Positions 42,159-51,933 are shown, counted from the first letter of the stretch. The stretch: DNA of 64,000 bases from Mesorhizobium sp. M1E.F.Ca.ET.045.02.1.1 (GCF_003952485.1 NZ_CP034447.1:5346501-5410500); one strand, 5' to 3'. The notes: generated from the letters alone by a model not told the origin. Numbers and translations are program-made.

Positions 42159-42386
42159 TCAACAACAATGATGCCGGCTCGCAGCACCGGACTGCCGCTC
42201 TCTCTGTTTCGGCGGACAGGGATGATCGCCGTAAGAGCAGAACACGCAGCAATCTCCCGCCAGGGGCTTGAGCAGAGTCCCGCAGCTTTCGCATTCGTAG
42301 AAGTACTGGCAGGCATCGACAGGCATCGTTTCGGTTCTGCGGTGGCCGCAGGCCGGGCAGGTGATTGTGCTGGCGAGTTCGATCAT
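42159..42386 (-). CDS. Small Cys-rich GDCCVFCSYG-motif protein
   Basis: A 75-aa protein with two zinc-ribbon-like CxxC pairs (TCPACGHR near residue 9 and CESCGTLL near 32) and the unusual block GDCCVFCSYGDHPCPP (near 44-59). This motif defines a conserved family of small proteins with no known function, often found near metal-resistance or mobile genes in my recollection. It probably binds metal. It lies 51 bp after the HlyD gene on the same strand and could be the last gene of the secretion unit. Confidence 0.75.
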   Translation of the reverse strand: MIELASTITCPACGHRRTETMPVDACQYFYECESCGTLLKPLAGDCCVFCSYGDHPCPPKQRERQSGAASRHHCC

Positions 42387-42437
42387 TGCTCTTTTACAAA
42401 GCTGCAGCATCTCGCCTGTTGTTTCAATTTTTCCCGC

Positions 42438-43964
42438 TCAATTCTCCCTGAAAGTGCGCGTCAGCGAAGCTTCGACCGGGGCCAGCATGTAATCGAGCAA
42501 AGTGTGTTCTCCGGTCAGGATCATGACTTCCGCCGGCATGCCGGGCGACAGACGGATGTCATGCAGTTGTCCGAGATCGGCCGCGTCGACTTTCACTTTG
42601 GCGAGGAAATAGGGCTCGCCGGTCTTCTCGTCGGTCAGCCGGTCGGCCGACACCGAGGTGAGCAGGCCATGGATCTGCGGCAGATGCCGGCTCGGATAGG
42701 CCGTCAGCACCACGCGGGCCGGCATGTCCGGATGCACCACGTCGATATCCGTAGGCCTAATGCGGGAATCGATGATCAGATTGGGCTCGTTGGGCACGAT
42801 ATCGAGAAGCGGCTGGCCGCTGGAGATCACGCCCGATTCCGTCGTTACGTGCAGGTTCATCACCGTTCCGGCGATCGGCGCGACGATGTCCGTTCTCGCC
42901 AGCACGTCCTGGCGCGAAGGCAATTGGCTGCGCAATGCGGCGAGGTCGCTGCGCACCTTGGCAAGATCCTCGTTGGCGCTCTCGCTGTCCTGCTGGCGCA
43001 GGTTAAGGAGCTGGAACTCGGTCTCACCGATCTGCTGATCGTTCTTCGCCACCTGCGCCCGATTCGTTGCCTGATTGGCGCGGATGTCGGCCTGGGCGCG
43101 CTGCAGCGCCAATATACGCGGCAGGCGTTCGAGGCCCTTCTTGTACATCTCCTGCGCCGAAGCGATCTCCTGGTCGATCAAGCCGAGCTGGTCCGTCTCG
43201 GCGGCGATCACGTCCCTTGATCCCGCGCTTTGCTCCTCGATCTGCGCGATGCGCTTGTTGAGGATCTGCGTGCGCCCGTCGCGGGTTGCAAGGCGGCTGT
43301 CGAGCAGCGCCTGCTCCTCGACGACGACTTTTCGCGCCAACTCGCTGTCGATCGAGGTCAGCTCCTTGGGAAACGCGATCCGGTCCTGTCCGGCAAGCTC
43401 CGCGACCAGGCGCGCTTCGGTTGCCAGCAAGCGAATATAGTGCCCCTCCAGCTCGTCGTAGCGCCCCTGCGCGTCGATCGTCTTGAGGCTGATCAGCACC
43501 TGGCCGGCGCTGACCTTGTCGCCTTCCTTCACATGGATCTTCCCGATGATGCCGCCTTCCAGATGCTGGACAGTCTTGCGATAGCCCTCGGGGCTGACGA
43601 CGCCATTGGCGACGACGGCGCTGGCCAGAAGGGCGACGCTGGACCAGACGGCGACCCCGCCGACGAAAAAGATAGCCGAGACGTAGCCCAGCATTCGCGC
43701 GGGCCTGGTCCGCTGCTTGAGGTCGCGCCTGCTTGCGCGGACGGCAGGTGACCGCGGCCGGACCAGCCTGGAAAGCAGCAGCAGGACGAGCGCGCCGGCG
43801 GCCGCCGTCACAGCGATGCGCGACGACCGGTCCAGCCCGTTGAACCAAGTCGATACGGCGGCGACAAAGTCGCCTGTGGAAACGGTCAGCCTGTCGGTCA
43901 GTTCGCGGAGGCTGTCCTTCAGCCCATCCAGCATCCTCGGGAAGTCGCCAAATCGGTCGCTCAT
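42438..43964 (-). CDS. HlyD family type I secretion periplasmic adaptor
   Basis: A 508-aa membrane-fusion protein. Two hydrophobic segments near the N-terminus (about 50-67 and 90-115) are followed by a biotinyl-lipoyl half (QHLEGGIIGKIHVKEGDKV), long coiled-coil helices (about 170-340) and a C-terminal beta domain with the lipoyl return (TDIVAPIAGTVMNLHV). The N-terminal extension of about 85 residues is longer than in PrtE-type adaptors. It bridges the ABC exporter and a TolC-type channel, which is not in this window. It starts three bases after the ABC gene. Confidence 0.9.
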   Translation of the reverse strand: MSDRFGDFPRMLDGLKDSLRELTDRLTVSTGDFVAAVSTWFNGLDRSSRIAVTAAAGALVLLLLSRLVRPRSPAVRASRRDLKQRTRPARMLGYVSAIFFVGGVAVWSSVALLASAVVANGVVSPEGYRKTVQHLEGGIIGKIHVKEGDKVSAGQVLISLKTIDAQGRYDELEGHYIRLLATEARLVAELAGQDRIAFPKELTSIDSELARKVVVEEQALLDSRLATRDGRTQILNKRIAQIEEQSAGSRDVIAAETDQLGLIDQEIASAQEMYKKGLERLPRILALQRAQADIRANQATNRAQVAKNDQQIGETEFQLLNLRQQDSESANEDLAKVRSDLAALRSQLPSRQDVLARTDIVAPIAGTVMNLHVTTESGVISSGQPLLDIVPNEPNLIIDSRIRPTDIDVVHPDMPARVVLTAYPSRHLPQIHGLLTSVSADRLTDEKTGEPYFLAKVKVDAADLGQLHDIRLSPGMPAEVMILTGEHTLLDYMLAPVEASLTRTFREN

Positions 43965-43967
43965 GGC

Positions 43968-45713
43968 TCACTCCACTGCCTTAAGGTTCGCCGGCGCATT
44001 GGCGGCGATCTTGTCCAGCATGGCCGCCTGCACGGAAACCCGCTTCGGCTGGCCTGCCAGCGCGGCGAGCACCTCGTCGCGCGTGCCGAACATCGACACG
44101 GACCCGTCGCGGAGGAAGACGACGTGATCGGCCGTGCGCAGAAGATTGGTCTGATGGCTGACGATAACGACCGTGCGGCCTCGCTCCTTCAGTTGCTGGA
44201 GCACGTTGAACAGCGCCACCTCGCCTTCGCCGTCGAGCCCCGTGTTGGGTTCGTCGAGAACCAGAAGGGGCGGGTCACCGAACAGCGCCCGGGCAAGCGC
44301 GATGCGCTGTCGCTGGCCGCGTGAGATACGGGCCCCGTGCGGCCCGACTTCGGTCCGGTACCCATTCGGCAGCCGCAGGACCATTTCGTGGATGCCGGCG
44401 AACTGCGCCGCGGCAATCACCGCATCGCTGTCGACGTCACGCAGGCGCGCAATGTTCTCGGCGATCGTTCCGGGGAACAAATCGATCTGTTGCGGCAGAT
44501 AGCCGATATGCTGGCCCAGTTCATCCGAAGGCCAGTTCCAGACCTCCGCCCCATCCAGCCTGACGTGGCCGAGCGAGGGCTGCAGCGCTCCGACGATAAG
44601 GCGGCAGAGCGTCGTCTTGCCGGAGCCGGACGGGCCGATCACGCCGCAGGTTTGGCCGGGCTCGACGCCGAAGCCTATCGCGCTCAGCAGCGCTTGCGAC
44701 GTTCCCGGCGCGCGGTAGTGGAGGTTCTCGAGCTTCAGCCGGCCTTGCGGGCGGGGCAGGGTTACACCGGCCGGCTGCATCGACGCGGTGTCGGCAAAAA
44801 GCTTCATCAGGTTGCGGCGCGCGGTCCGCGCGCTGACAAGACTGCGCCAGGCGCCAATCGAGCGCTCGATCGGCGCCAGCGCGCGGCTGAGCAGGATAGA
44901 GGCGGCGATCATCGATCCAGGAGTCAGTTCGCGGCGCAGCACGAAATAGGCGCCGAGCCCGAGCACGGCCACCTGAAGGGCGAGACGCAGCGAGCGTGAC
45001 AGGCTGCCGATGATGGTGGTGCGCTGCAAGAGCCGCGACTGGAGCCGCATCAGCGACTGCTGGTTTTCCTCCCAGCGCCGCAGCGCCGGCTCGGACATGC
45101 CGAGCGAGCGCAATGTCTCGGCGCCATCGACGAATTGACCGACGGCGGCCTGGCTGCTGCGCAGCCCCGCAGCCGCCTCCTGGTTCTTGCGTCGGGTGAA
45201 GAAATCATTGGCGAGCGCGGCGCAGAACAGGAGCACCGCACCGGCAAGACCGACCACGCCCAGCGCCGGATGCAGCAGCCACATGAACGCCAGGAAGACC
45301 GGCGTCCATGGCGCGTCGAGAAAGGTCAGGATGCCGTCGCCGGCAACGAAGCCGCGCATATCCCCGACGTCCTTCAGCCCAATTTCGAGACCGTAGCCGG
45401 CCAGGCGCGCCTCCATGGTGCGCTCGATCACCGGAACGCTGAGCTGGTCGTCCAGCCATTGACTGATATGGCCCAGCATCATGCGGCGGGCATGCTCGAG
45501 CATGCCGTAGACAGCGATGGCGCCGATAACGGCAAGGGTGAGCCAGAACAGCGTGTCGATCGAGCCGCTGGACAGCACCCTGTCGTAGATCTGCAGCATG
45601 TAGACGGTGCTGGCGAGCAGGAGGACATTGGCGAGCAGGCTGAAAAGGAGGAGGGCGGGCACCTGCTGGCGCGCCAGACGCATCACCTCCTGAAATTGCG
45701 GTCTCGGTTGCAT
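43968..45713 (-). CDS. Type I secretion ABC transporter (permease/ATPase, PrtD-type)
   Basis: A 581-aa fused exporter: six-helix membrane domain (about 1-310) and ATPase domain with Walker A GPSGSGKTT, signature ISRGQRQRIALARAL, Walker B LLVLDEPNTG and the switch His in VIVSHQ. No C39 peptidase domain is present, so substrates keep a C-terminal, uncleaved signal. Start chosen at 45713 (MQPRPQFQ) because it follows a G-rich site and gives the family length; an ATG at 45767 falls inside the upstream hairpin. The two giant neighbours are the likely cargo. Confidence 0.92.
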   Translation of the reverse strand: MQPRPQFQEVMRLARQQVPALLLFSLLANVLLLASTVYMLQIYDRVLSSGSIDTLFWLTLAVIGAIAVYGMLEHARRMMLGHISQWLDDQLSVPVIERTMEARLAGYGLEIGLKDVGDMRGFVAGDGILTFLDAPWTPVFLAFMWLLHPALGVVGLAGAVLLFCAALANDFFTRRKNQEAAAGLRSSQAAVGQFVDGAETLRSLGMSEPALRRWEENQQSLMRLQSRLLQRTTIIGSLSRSLRLALQVAVLGLGAYFVLRRELTPGSMIAASILLSRALAPIERSIGAWRSLVSARTARRNLMKLFADTASMQPAGVTLPRPQGRLKLENLHYRAPGTSQALLSAIGFGVEPGQTCGVIGPSGSGKTTLCRLIVGALQPSLGHVRLDGAEVWNWPSDELGQHIGYLPQQIDLFPGTIAENIARLRDVDSDAVIAAAQFAGIHEMVLRLPNGYRTEVGPHGARISRGQRQRIALARALFGDPPLLVLDEPNTGLDGEGEVALFNVLQQLKERGRTVVIVSHQTNLLRTADHVVFLRDGSVSMFGTRDEVLAALAGQPKRVSVQAAMLDKIAANAPANLKAVE

Positions 45714-45763
45714 CACGGATACCCCCCCGTTTTCGATGCCTTTCACTGGTGCTCGGTTGATGT

Positions 45764-45794
45764 CCAACGGGGGCAGCGTGGCTGCCCCCGTTGG
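45764..45794 (-). terminator. 14-bp perfect hairpin after the 1803-aa protein gene
   Basis: Bases 45764-45777 pair fully with 45781-45794 around a three-base loop. The hairpin starts eight bases after the stop codon. It lacks a U-run on the minus strand, so partial termination or mRNA stabilisation is more likely than full termination; the exporter genes follow. Confidence 0.6.
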
Positions 45795-45801
45795 TTCTGT
45801 T

Positions 45802-48800
45802 TCAGGCGATGTCGACGAGGATGTGCTGGACCGTGGTCGTGTCGCCGTCCGCGTCGTGCAACTGGACTCCGAAGTCGAGGTGCGCGTCCGGTGTCGTGGT
45901 CTGCGTCGAGACGAAGCCGATATCCGTGATCTTCAGCACGTCGTTGTCGACGGGGTCGAAGGCTACCAGACTGGTGGTAGCATTGCTGCCGCCGCTGCTA
46001 GTGCCCGTCGTCCCGTTCAGGTCGATCGCCTGGCCGGTGATCCCATTGCCCGACTGCATGATCTGGATGCCCTGGATCACGTAGTGCTCGCCGGCGGCAT
46101 TGTAGTCGTTCTGCTCGATGATTACGAGGCCGTCATTGTTGTCGAGCGTGAACTCGCCGTTGTACGGAGACGGGACCTGGCCCATCCTGTAGATGTCGGA
46201 GTTCGACACGTAGACGGCCCGCGTGATCTCGTTAGTACCGTCGGTCAGGTCGAGGATTAGCATCAGGTCTTCGCTGCTGCCGATGCCGTCGAACTTCAAT
46301 GCCACGGCGCTGGCGGTAGCCGTCGGGTCGGTGGCCTCGGTCTGGATGCCGACATTGCTGTCGAAGAACCGCAATGTCAGCAGTTCGCCTTTCTGGATCG
46401 TGTCACCGGCGACCCCGTTGGTGCTTTGCGTTGCAGACACCCACGTTTCATTGCTGTTACTGATCATATCGTGGGTGCCGGGCGTCGGCAGTCCCGAGTT
46501 GAACGAGGTGTCGGTGGACGACCCTTCGCCGTCGCTCGTCACGCTGAACGGGTGGGTTTTGTCGATCAGATTGCCGGTGAACTGCACATAGAAGCCATCG
46601 TGAGCCTGCGTGCTCGGGTCATCCGCCACCAACGTTTCCAGCACGATTGGCGGGTGGCCCGTGTTGCTCGTGGGCTGCTTGGCCACAAGCTCGGCGGTGT
46701 GGAGAACGTCGAAGCTGAAGCCATCCGCCGCGTCGTTCAAGGTGATGGTGTAGGTACCAGCAGCCTTGTTGAAGACAAGGGTACCCCCCGCCGTGGCCGT
46801 CTGGTCGCCCGCAGTGTTCGGGTCGCTATCGTACGAGATTTGCCAGTTGAACGTTGCCGAGGTGGCGCTTTCCGACTGGAGCGTCGCCGACGAGCTGATC
46901 AACTGGGTCTGTGTGTTAGGGACAAGACCGGTGAGGTAGCCAGTAAGGCTGAGCTGGTTGCCGGCAGACACGCTGTCTTGGTCTACGAAGTCCGAGTGCG
47001 TGACGTCGTAGGCCGCGAACCGGTCACTACCAATACTGTAACCGAAGTCGCCGGTAGCTTGTTGGCCGGCGATGTTGATCAGAGTCTCGTGGGTCCCTGT
47101 GCCGTTGCCGGCGTTCTGGTCGCCGTCGAACGGCTTCGTGATCGTCGGGGTGTCGTCGTCGACATTGATCGACATCGAGCCGGCCGCCGTGTCGCCGTCA
47201 TGGTCGGTGGTCGTGTAACCGATCGTGAACGAGACGTTGTTCTCGTCCAGGCCCGCCGGATGGTCGATCGCATGCAATTGCGTGACCGTGTAGGCGCCAG
47301 CCGTCGTGTTCGACAGCGACACCGACACCACCGCCACCGCGACGCCGTTCTGGATCTGGCTGATCGTCAGCAGCGTCCCGGCGCCGTTCACCGCCTGGAT
47401 GAAGTCTCCTTCCGTCGTCGAGGAGGTCGGCAGGCCGGCGCCCGTCAACAGCGTCGAGCCGGCGCCGTCGGCGCCGTAGCTGTGCGCCAGCGTGCCGGTG
47501 GTGTTGGCGGTGTCGGGATTGACGTCGCCTGTGCCGCCTGCATTGCCGCCGGTCAGCGCGTCGTCGTCGAGCTGCACGGCCGCGTTGGTCGACACCGTCG
47601 GGGTGTCGTCGTCGACGTTGATGGCCAGCGAGCCGGCCGCCGTGTCGCCGTCATGGTCGGTGGTCGTGTAGCCGATCGTGAACGAGACGTCGTTCTCGTT
47701 CAGACCCGCCGGATGGTCGATCGCATGCAATTGCGTGACCGTGTAGGCGCCAGCCGTCGTGTTCGACAGCGACACCGACACCACCGCCACCGCGACGCCG
47801 TTCTGGATCTGGCTGATCGTCAGCAGCGTCCCGGCGCCGTTCACCGCCTGGATGAAGTCTCCTTCCGTCGTCGAGGAGGTCGGCAGGCCGGCGCCCGTCA
47901 ACAGCGTCGAGCCGGCGCCGTCGGCGCCGTAGCTGTGCGCCAGCGTGCCGGTGGTGTTGGCGGTGTCGGGATTGACGTCGCCTGTGCCGCCCGCATTGCC
48001 GCCGGTCAGCGCGTCGTCGTCGAGCTGCACGGCCGCGTTGGTCGACACCGTCGGGGTGTCGTCGTCGACGTTGATGGCCAGCGAGCCGGCCGCCGTGTCG
48101 CCGTCATGGTCGGTGGTCGTGTAGCCGATCGTGAACGAGACGTCGTTCTCGTTCAGACCCGCCGGATGGTCGATCGCATGCAATTGCGTGACCGTGTAGG
48201 CGCCAGCCGTCGTGTTCGACAGCGACACCGACACCACCGCCACCGCGACGCCGTTCTGGATCTGGCTGATCGTCAGCAGCGTCCCGGCGCCGTTCACCGC
48301 CTGGATGAAGTCTCCTTCCGTCGTCGAGGAGGTCGGCAGGCCGGCGCCCGTCAGCAGCGTCGAGCCGGCGCCGTCGGCGCCGTAGCTGTGCGCCAGCGTG
48401 CCGGTGGTGTTGGCGGTGTCGGGATTGACGTCGCCTGTGCCGCCTGCATTGCCGCCGGTCAGCGCGTCGTCGTCGAGCTGCACGGCCGCGTTGGTCGACA
48501 CCGTCGGGGTGTCGTCGTCGACATTGATCGACATCGAGCCGGCCGCCGTGTCGCCGTCATGGTCGGTGGTCGTGTAGCCGATCGTGAACGAGACGTCGTT
48601 CTCGTCCAGACCCGCCGGATGGTCGATCGCATGCAATTGCGTGACCGTGTAGGCGCCAGCCGTCGTGTTCGACAGCGACACCGACACCACCGCCACCGCA
48701 ACGCCGTTCTGGATCTGGCTGATCGTCAGCAGCGTCCCGGCGCCGTTCACCGTCTGGATGAAGGCTCCTTCCGTCGTCGAGGAGGTCGGCAGGCCGGCGC

Positions 48801-51213
48801 CCGTCAGCAGCGTCGAGCCGGCGCCGTCGGCGCCGTAGCTGTGCGCCAGCGTGCCGGTGGTGTTGGCGGTGTCGGGATTGACGTCGCCTGTGCCGCCTGC
48901 ATTGCCGCCGGTCAGCGCGTCGTCGTCGAGCTGCACGGCCGCGTTGGTCGACACCGTCGGGGTGTCGTCGTCGACATTGATCGACATCGAGCCGGCCGCC
49001 GTGTCGCCGTCATGGTCGGTGGTCGTGTAGCCGATCGTGAACGAGACGTCGTTCTCGTCCAGACCCGCCGGATGGTCGATCGCATGCAATTGCGTGACCG
49101 TGTAGGCGCCAGCCGTCGTGTTCGACAGCGACACCGACACCACCGCCACCGCAACGCCGTTCTGGATCTGGCTGATCGTCAGCAGCGTCCCGGCGCCGTT
49201 CACCGTCTGGATGAAGGCTCCTTCCGTCGTCGAGGAGGTCGGCAGGCCGGCGCCCGTCAGCAGCGTCGAGCCGGCGCCGTCGGCGCCGTAGCTGTGCGCC
49301 AGCGTGCCGGTGGTGTTGGCGGTGTCGGGATTGACGTCGCCTGTGCCGCCTGCATTGCCGCCGGTCAGCGCGTCGTCGTCGAGCTGCACGGCCGCGTTGG
49401 TCGACACCGTCGGGGTGTCGTCGTCGACATTGATCGACATCGAGCCGGCCGCCGTGTCGCCGTCATGGTCGGTGGTCGTGTAGCCGATCGTGAACGAGAC
49501 GTCGTTCTCGTCCAGACCCGCCGGATGGTCGATCGCATGCAATTGCGTGACCGTGTAGGCGCCAGCCGTCGTGTTCGACAGCGACACCGACACCACCGCC
49601 ACCGCAACGCCGTTCTGGATCTGGCTGATCGTCAGCAGCGTCCCGGCGCCGTTCACCGTCTGGATGAAGGCTCCTTCCGTCGTCGAGGAGGTCGGCAGGC
49701 CGGCGCCCGTCAGCAGCGTCGAGCCGGCGCCGTCGGCGCCGTAGCTGTGCGCCAGCGTGCCGGTGGTGTTGGCGGTGTCGGGATTGACGTCGCCTGTGCC
49801 GCCTGCATTGCCGCCGGTCAGCGCGTCGTCGTCGAGCTGCACGGCCGCGTTGGTCGACACCGTCGGGCCGTCGTCGTTGGTGACGAGCTTGTCGCCGACC
49901 GACTCTGTCACCGTAACGCCTTGCGACAGGTCGACCCGGCCGACGTCGAATTTGCCGACCACCGCCGTCGCCTGGAAGCGGTTGAAGGTCTCAAGGGTTT
50001 GTGTGCCGGTGTTGTCGGTGAACCACTGCACCGTATAGGAATCGTTGAGGTGCTGCGCGGTTATGGTGCCGTCCGCGTTGAAGGTGACGTAATTGTCGTT
50101 CACCGTGGTGTTGGTAACGATCTGCCCGTTGCCGTCCCGGATGACGACGCGAACGATGGCTACCTTCGTGTCGTCGGTAAGCGCGCTTTGATTGGCGTCA
50201 TTGCCGAGATTTGCGCCGCTGTTGAGATCGTTGTCGAGATAGCTGCGGCCACTTTCGGGATTCGTCGAAGCGCCGCCGGCGCTGAACGCGCCGATTTTCA
50301 CGGTGAAGTTGGTACCCGGACTGCCTTCCGTCTGGGAGATGAAGAGCGTGGCGTCGGTGACATCGATGAAGTCGGTGTAGCTCATGTTGTCAAGGTCGTT
50401 ATATGTGCCCGGCGCCTGGCCTTTGACGAAGCTGAACACCGCTGTCTCGCCCGGGTCGAACATCTGGTTGTTGACGCCGATCGTGGCGCCGATGCCGCCC
50501 TGGCTGGTCTTGATGTTGTCGCCTGAATTGTCGAGCGTTCCGTCGGCGTGGATGACCGGATGTATGCCGCTCACCACCATCCCCGCGCCGGACGAGCCGA
50601 CGGCCACGAATAGATTGTTGCCCGAGGCGAGACCGTCAAAATTGAAGGATAAGGAGCCCGTGCTGGAGACGTTGAGAAGATTGGTCCAGTCAATGCTGTC
50701 GTTTGAATTGGTGCTGTCCGGATGCGCGATGGCCTCGAAGGTGACCATCTCGATACTGGCGCTGAGGTTGTCGCCGGCCGCGTTCAGATAGAAAGCCGCG
50801 ACGACATCGCCCGCGCCTTCGGTCGCACTGGTGGTGGCCAGCACGATCGTGCCATTCGCATAGGAATGGAGATAGATGTTGTCGCCGTCGACCGTTTGCA
50901 GGGGACTGCCATTGTAGATGACCTGGTCGCCGTCGAACGCATTGCCGCTGCTGTCCGAGAAGAACAGCTTGCTGATCGTGGCGCCGTCCGGATTGACCGT
51001 GACGAAGCCGGCGCCGCTGACGGCGGCCTCAACATCATCGGCAAAGCTAAGCTGACCCGCCGAAAGCTGCAGGTCGCCGGTCAGTCCGTTGAGGAAATTC
51101 TTGAAGGTGGTCGAAAGACCGGTGAGATCGCTGGTGATGGCGGTATCGTCGCCCTGAGATCCTGAGCTCTGGTCGAGGGTAAGCGTGCCATTGATGTCGA
51201 TGGTGGTCGTCAT
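45802..51213 (-). CDS. Giant acidic repeat protein, type I secretion substrate
   Basis: An 1803-aa protein, rich in Asp, Thr, Gly and Asn and without visible cysteines. A non-repetitive N-terminal region (about 1-450) leads to six near-identical 151-aa repeats of DUF5801-like type (about 451-1356, each with VQLDDDALTGG, HAIDHPAGL and TTDHDGDTAAGS), then a C-terminal region (about 1357-1803) ending DADGDTTTVQHILVDIA. No signal peptide, and no GGxGxDxxx nonapeptides. The C-terminal region closely matches the 1070-aa neighbour, so it likely carries the secretion signal. Probably a surface or extracellular adhesin-like or matrix protein; function inferred. Confidence 0.85.
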   Translation of the reverse strand: MTTTIDINGTLTLDQSSGSQGDDTAITSDLTGLSTTFKNFLNGLTGDLQLSAGQLSFADDVEAAVSGAGFVTVNPDGATISKLFFSDSSGNAFDGDQVIYNGSPLQTVDGDNIYLHSYANGTIVLATTSATEGAGDVVAAFYLNAAGDNLSASIEMVTFEAIAHPDSTNSNDSIDWTNLLNVSSTGSLSFNFDGLASGNNLFVAVGSSGAGMVVSGIHPVIHADGTLDNSGDNIKTSQGGIGATIGVNNQMFDPGETAVFSFVKGQAPGTYNDLDNMSYTDFIDVTDATLFISQTEGSPGTNFTVKIGAFSAGGASTNPESGRSYLDNDLNSGANLGNDANQSALTDDTKVAIVRVVIRDGNGQIVTNTTVNDNYVTFNADGTITAQHLNDSYTVQWFTDNTGTQTLETFNRFQATAVVGKFDVGRVDLSQGVTVTESVGDKLVTNDDGPTVSTNAAVQLDDDALTGGNAGGTGDVNPDTANTTGTLAHSYGADGAGSTLLTGAGLPTSSTTEGAFIQTVNGAGTLLTISQIQNGVAVAVVSVSLSNTTAGAYTVTQLHAIDHPAGLDENDVSFTIGYTTTDHDGDTAAGSMSINVDDDTPTVSTNAAVQLDDDALTGGNAGGTGDVNPDTANTTGTLAHSYGADGAGSTLLTGAGLPTSSTTEGAFIQTVNGAGTLLTISQIQNGVAVAVVSVSLSNTTAGAYTVTQLHAIDHPAGLDENDVSFTIGYTTTDHDGDTAAGSMSINVDDDTPTVSTNAAVQLDDDALTGGNAGGTGDVNPDTANTTGTLAHSYGADGAGSTLLTGAGLPTSSTTEGAFIQTVNGAGTLLTISQIQNGVAVAVVSVSLSNTTAGAYTVTQLHAIDHPAGLDENDVSFTIGYTTTDHDGDTAAGSMSINVDDDTPTVSTNAAVQLDDDALTGGNAGGTGDVNPDTANTTGTLAHSYGADGAGSTLLTGAGLPTSSTTEGDFIQAVNGAGTLLTISQIQNGVAVAVVSVSLSNTTAGAYTVTQLHAIDHPAGLNENDVSFTIGYTTTDHDGDTAAGSLAINVDDDTPTVSTNAAVQLDDDALTGGNAGGTGDVNPDTANTTGTLAHSYGADGAGSTLLTGAGLPTSSTTEGDFIQAVNGAGTLLTISQIQNGVAVAVVSVSLSNTTAGAYTVTQLHAIDHPAGLNENDVSFTIGYTTTDHDGDTAAGSLAINVDDDTPTVSTNAAVQLDDDALTGGNAGGTGDVNPDTANTTGTLAHSYGADGAGSTLLTGAGLPTSSTTEGDFIQAVNGAGTLLTISQIQNGVAVAVVSVSLSNTTAGAYTVTQLHAIDHPAGLDENNVSFTIGYTTTDHDGDTAAGSMSINVDDDTPTITKPFDGDQNAGNGTGTHETLINIAGQQATGDFGYSIGSDRFAAYDVTHSDFVDQDSVSAGNQLSLTGYLTGLVPNTQTQLISSSATLQSESATSATFNWQISYDSDPNTAGDQTATAGGTLVFNKAAGTYTITLNDAADGFSFDVLHTAELVAKQPTSNTGHPPIVLETLVADDPSTQAHDGFYVQFTGNLIDKTHPFSVTSDGEGSSTDTSFNSGLPTPGTHDMISNSNETWVSATQSTNGVAGDTIQKGELLTLRFFDSNVGIQTEATDPTATASAVALKFDGIGSSEDLMLILDLTDGTNEITRAVYVSNSDIYRMGQVPSPYNGEFTLDNNDGLVIIEQNDYNAAGEHYVIQGIQIMQSGNGITGQAIDLNGTTGTSSGGSNATTSLVAFDPVDNDVLKITDIGFVSTQTTTPDAHLDFGVQLHDADGDTTTVQHILVDIA
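47146..49863 (-). repeat. Six tandem 453-bp in-frame repeats
   Basis: The block recurs every 453 bp (marks at about 47146, 47599, 48052, 48505, 48958, 49411). The three copies nearest the N-terminus are almost identical at DNA level (GAFIQTVNG, GLDENDVSF, SMSINV); the next two share variants (GDFIQAVNG, GLNENDVSF, SLAINV); the last is a mosaic (GDFIQAVNG, GLDENNVSF, SMSINV). The pattern shows recent unequal crossing-over or gene conversion. Confidence 0.95.
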
Positions 51214-51742
51214 AATCGCCTCCGTTCAATGCGACAGGCGCGAAATCAGCCCCAACGCTGGCAACCGGTCGCATGGGCGCGCATCCGCCGGCAGGGCCGG
51301 CGCTGTGCGCCATCGTTAAAGGAAACTGGAGTTGTGGATTGACTCAGGGGGTAGAGGGTGTTGGGAGGAACCACCGCGATCCTCCGCTCCGTGCCCCGTC
51401 AGGCAATTCTGGGCGGATGCGTCCTATGCGCATCGGTAACCCACCAACGGCGGGCACCAAGGATCAATAATGAGGGCATACTCAACCCCGCCCCTCTTCA
51501 ACAGGCTATTGACTGCCTGTACGCCTCCCGCTCAGTACATGAGCAATAAAAAGTTTACGCTTATTTGTGGAAAGTTCAAATCGGACTGTTGATTTTTTGG
51601 AAGGTATGTGACTTGGGGAAATGGTCCCTCCCCAAGAGGGACTTTTGTCCCTGCTGTAGGAACTATTTGAAAATACAAGAAAATATACTCGATCGCGCCC
51701 GTGAACTTGACCGTGGGAGCGGCGAGCAGATTGAATAGGCTT
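51214..51742. repeat. Duplicated upstream region (copy of 55182-55719)
   Basis: About 530 bp upstream of the 1803-aa gene that aligns along its length with the region between the 1070-aa gene and dusA. Matching landmarks include the GGGCGCGCAT segment, GAGGGCATACTCAA, GAACATGAGC-like text, TTATTTGTGGAAAGTTCAAA and AAAATATACT. It contains a GTCCCT/AGGGAC/GTCCCT set (51624-51652). It presumably carries the promoter of the giant gene on the minus strand. No gene of its own seen. Confidence 0.85.
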
Positions 51743-51863
51743 ATGCAGGCGGACGCCCGCCATAGTACCAATGATGGATTGGACGATGGCATTGCCGGTT
51801 TCCACTGTCAGTTGACGCGCCGCGAAGTGCTCTACAGCGGGACGGTTGTGGCGAAGGCGGTCA
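51743..51863 (+). pseudogene. dusA 5' fragment, decayed
   Basis: About 120 bp that align with the first 40 codons of dusA (55720 onward), including TTATGCAG at the start, CAGTTGAC near the middle and GTTGTGGCG at the end. Small indels put it out of frame. It ends abruptly at about 51863, next to a fragment of the exporter gene. A remnant of a tandem duplication. Confidence 0.85.
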
Positions 51864-51874
51864 GGGCACTACAG

Positions 51875-51922
51875 CAGCGTGTCGACGATCGATCCGCTCG
51901 ACAGCACCCTATCGTAGATCTG
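51875..51922 (-). pseudogene. ABC exporter gene fragment
   Basis: On the minus strand this reads QIYDRVLSSGSIVDTL, matching QIYDRVLSSGSIDTLFW in the intact exporter (45549-45593) with one extra codon and few base changes. It lies directly after the dusA fragment and before the hairpin of the 1070-aa gene. It marks the other side of the duplication junction. Confidence 0.8.
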
Positions 51923-51933
51923 TGGGTATCGAA

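Noticed and set aside
46426..50526. A 1366-codon open frame on the strand opposite the giant repeat gene
   Set aside because: It is a by-product of the repeat: the 453-bp unit is a multiple of three and lacks stops on that frame, so it stays open across all copies. It is Arg/Val-rich, has no ribosome-binding site and ends soon after the array.
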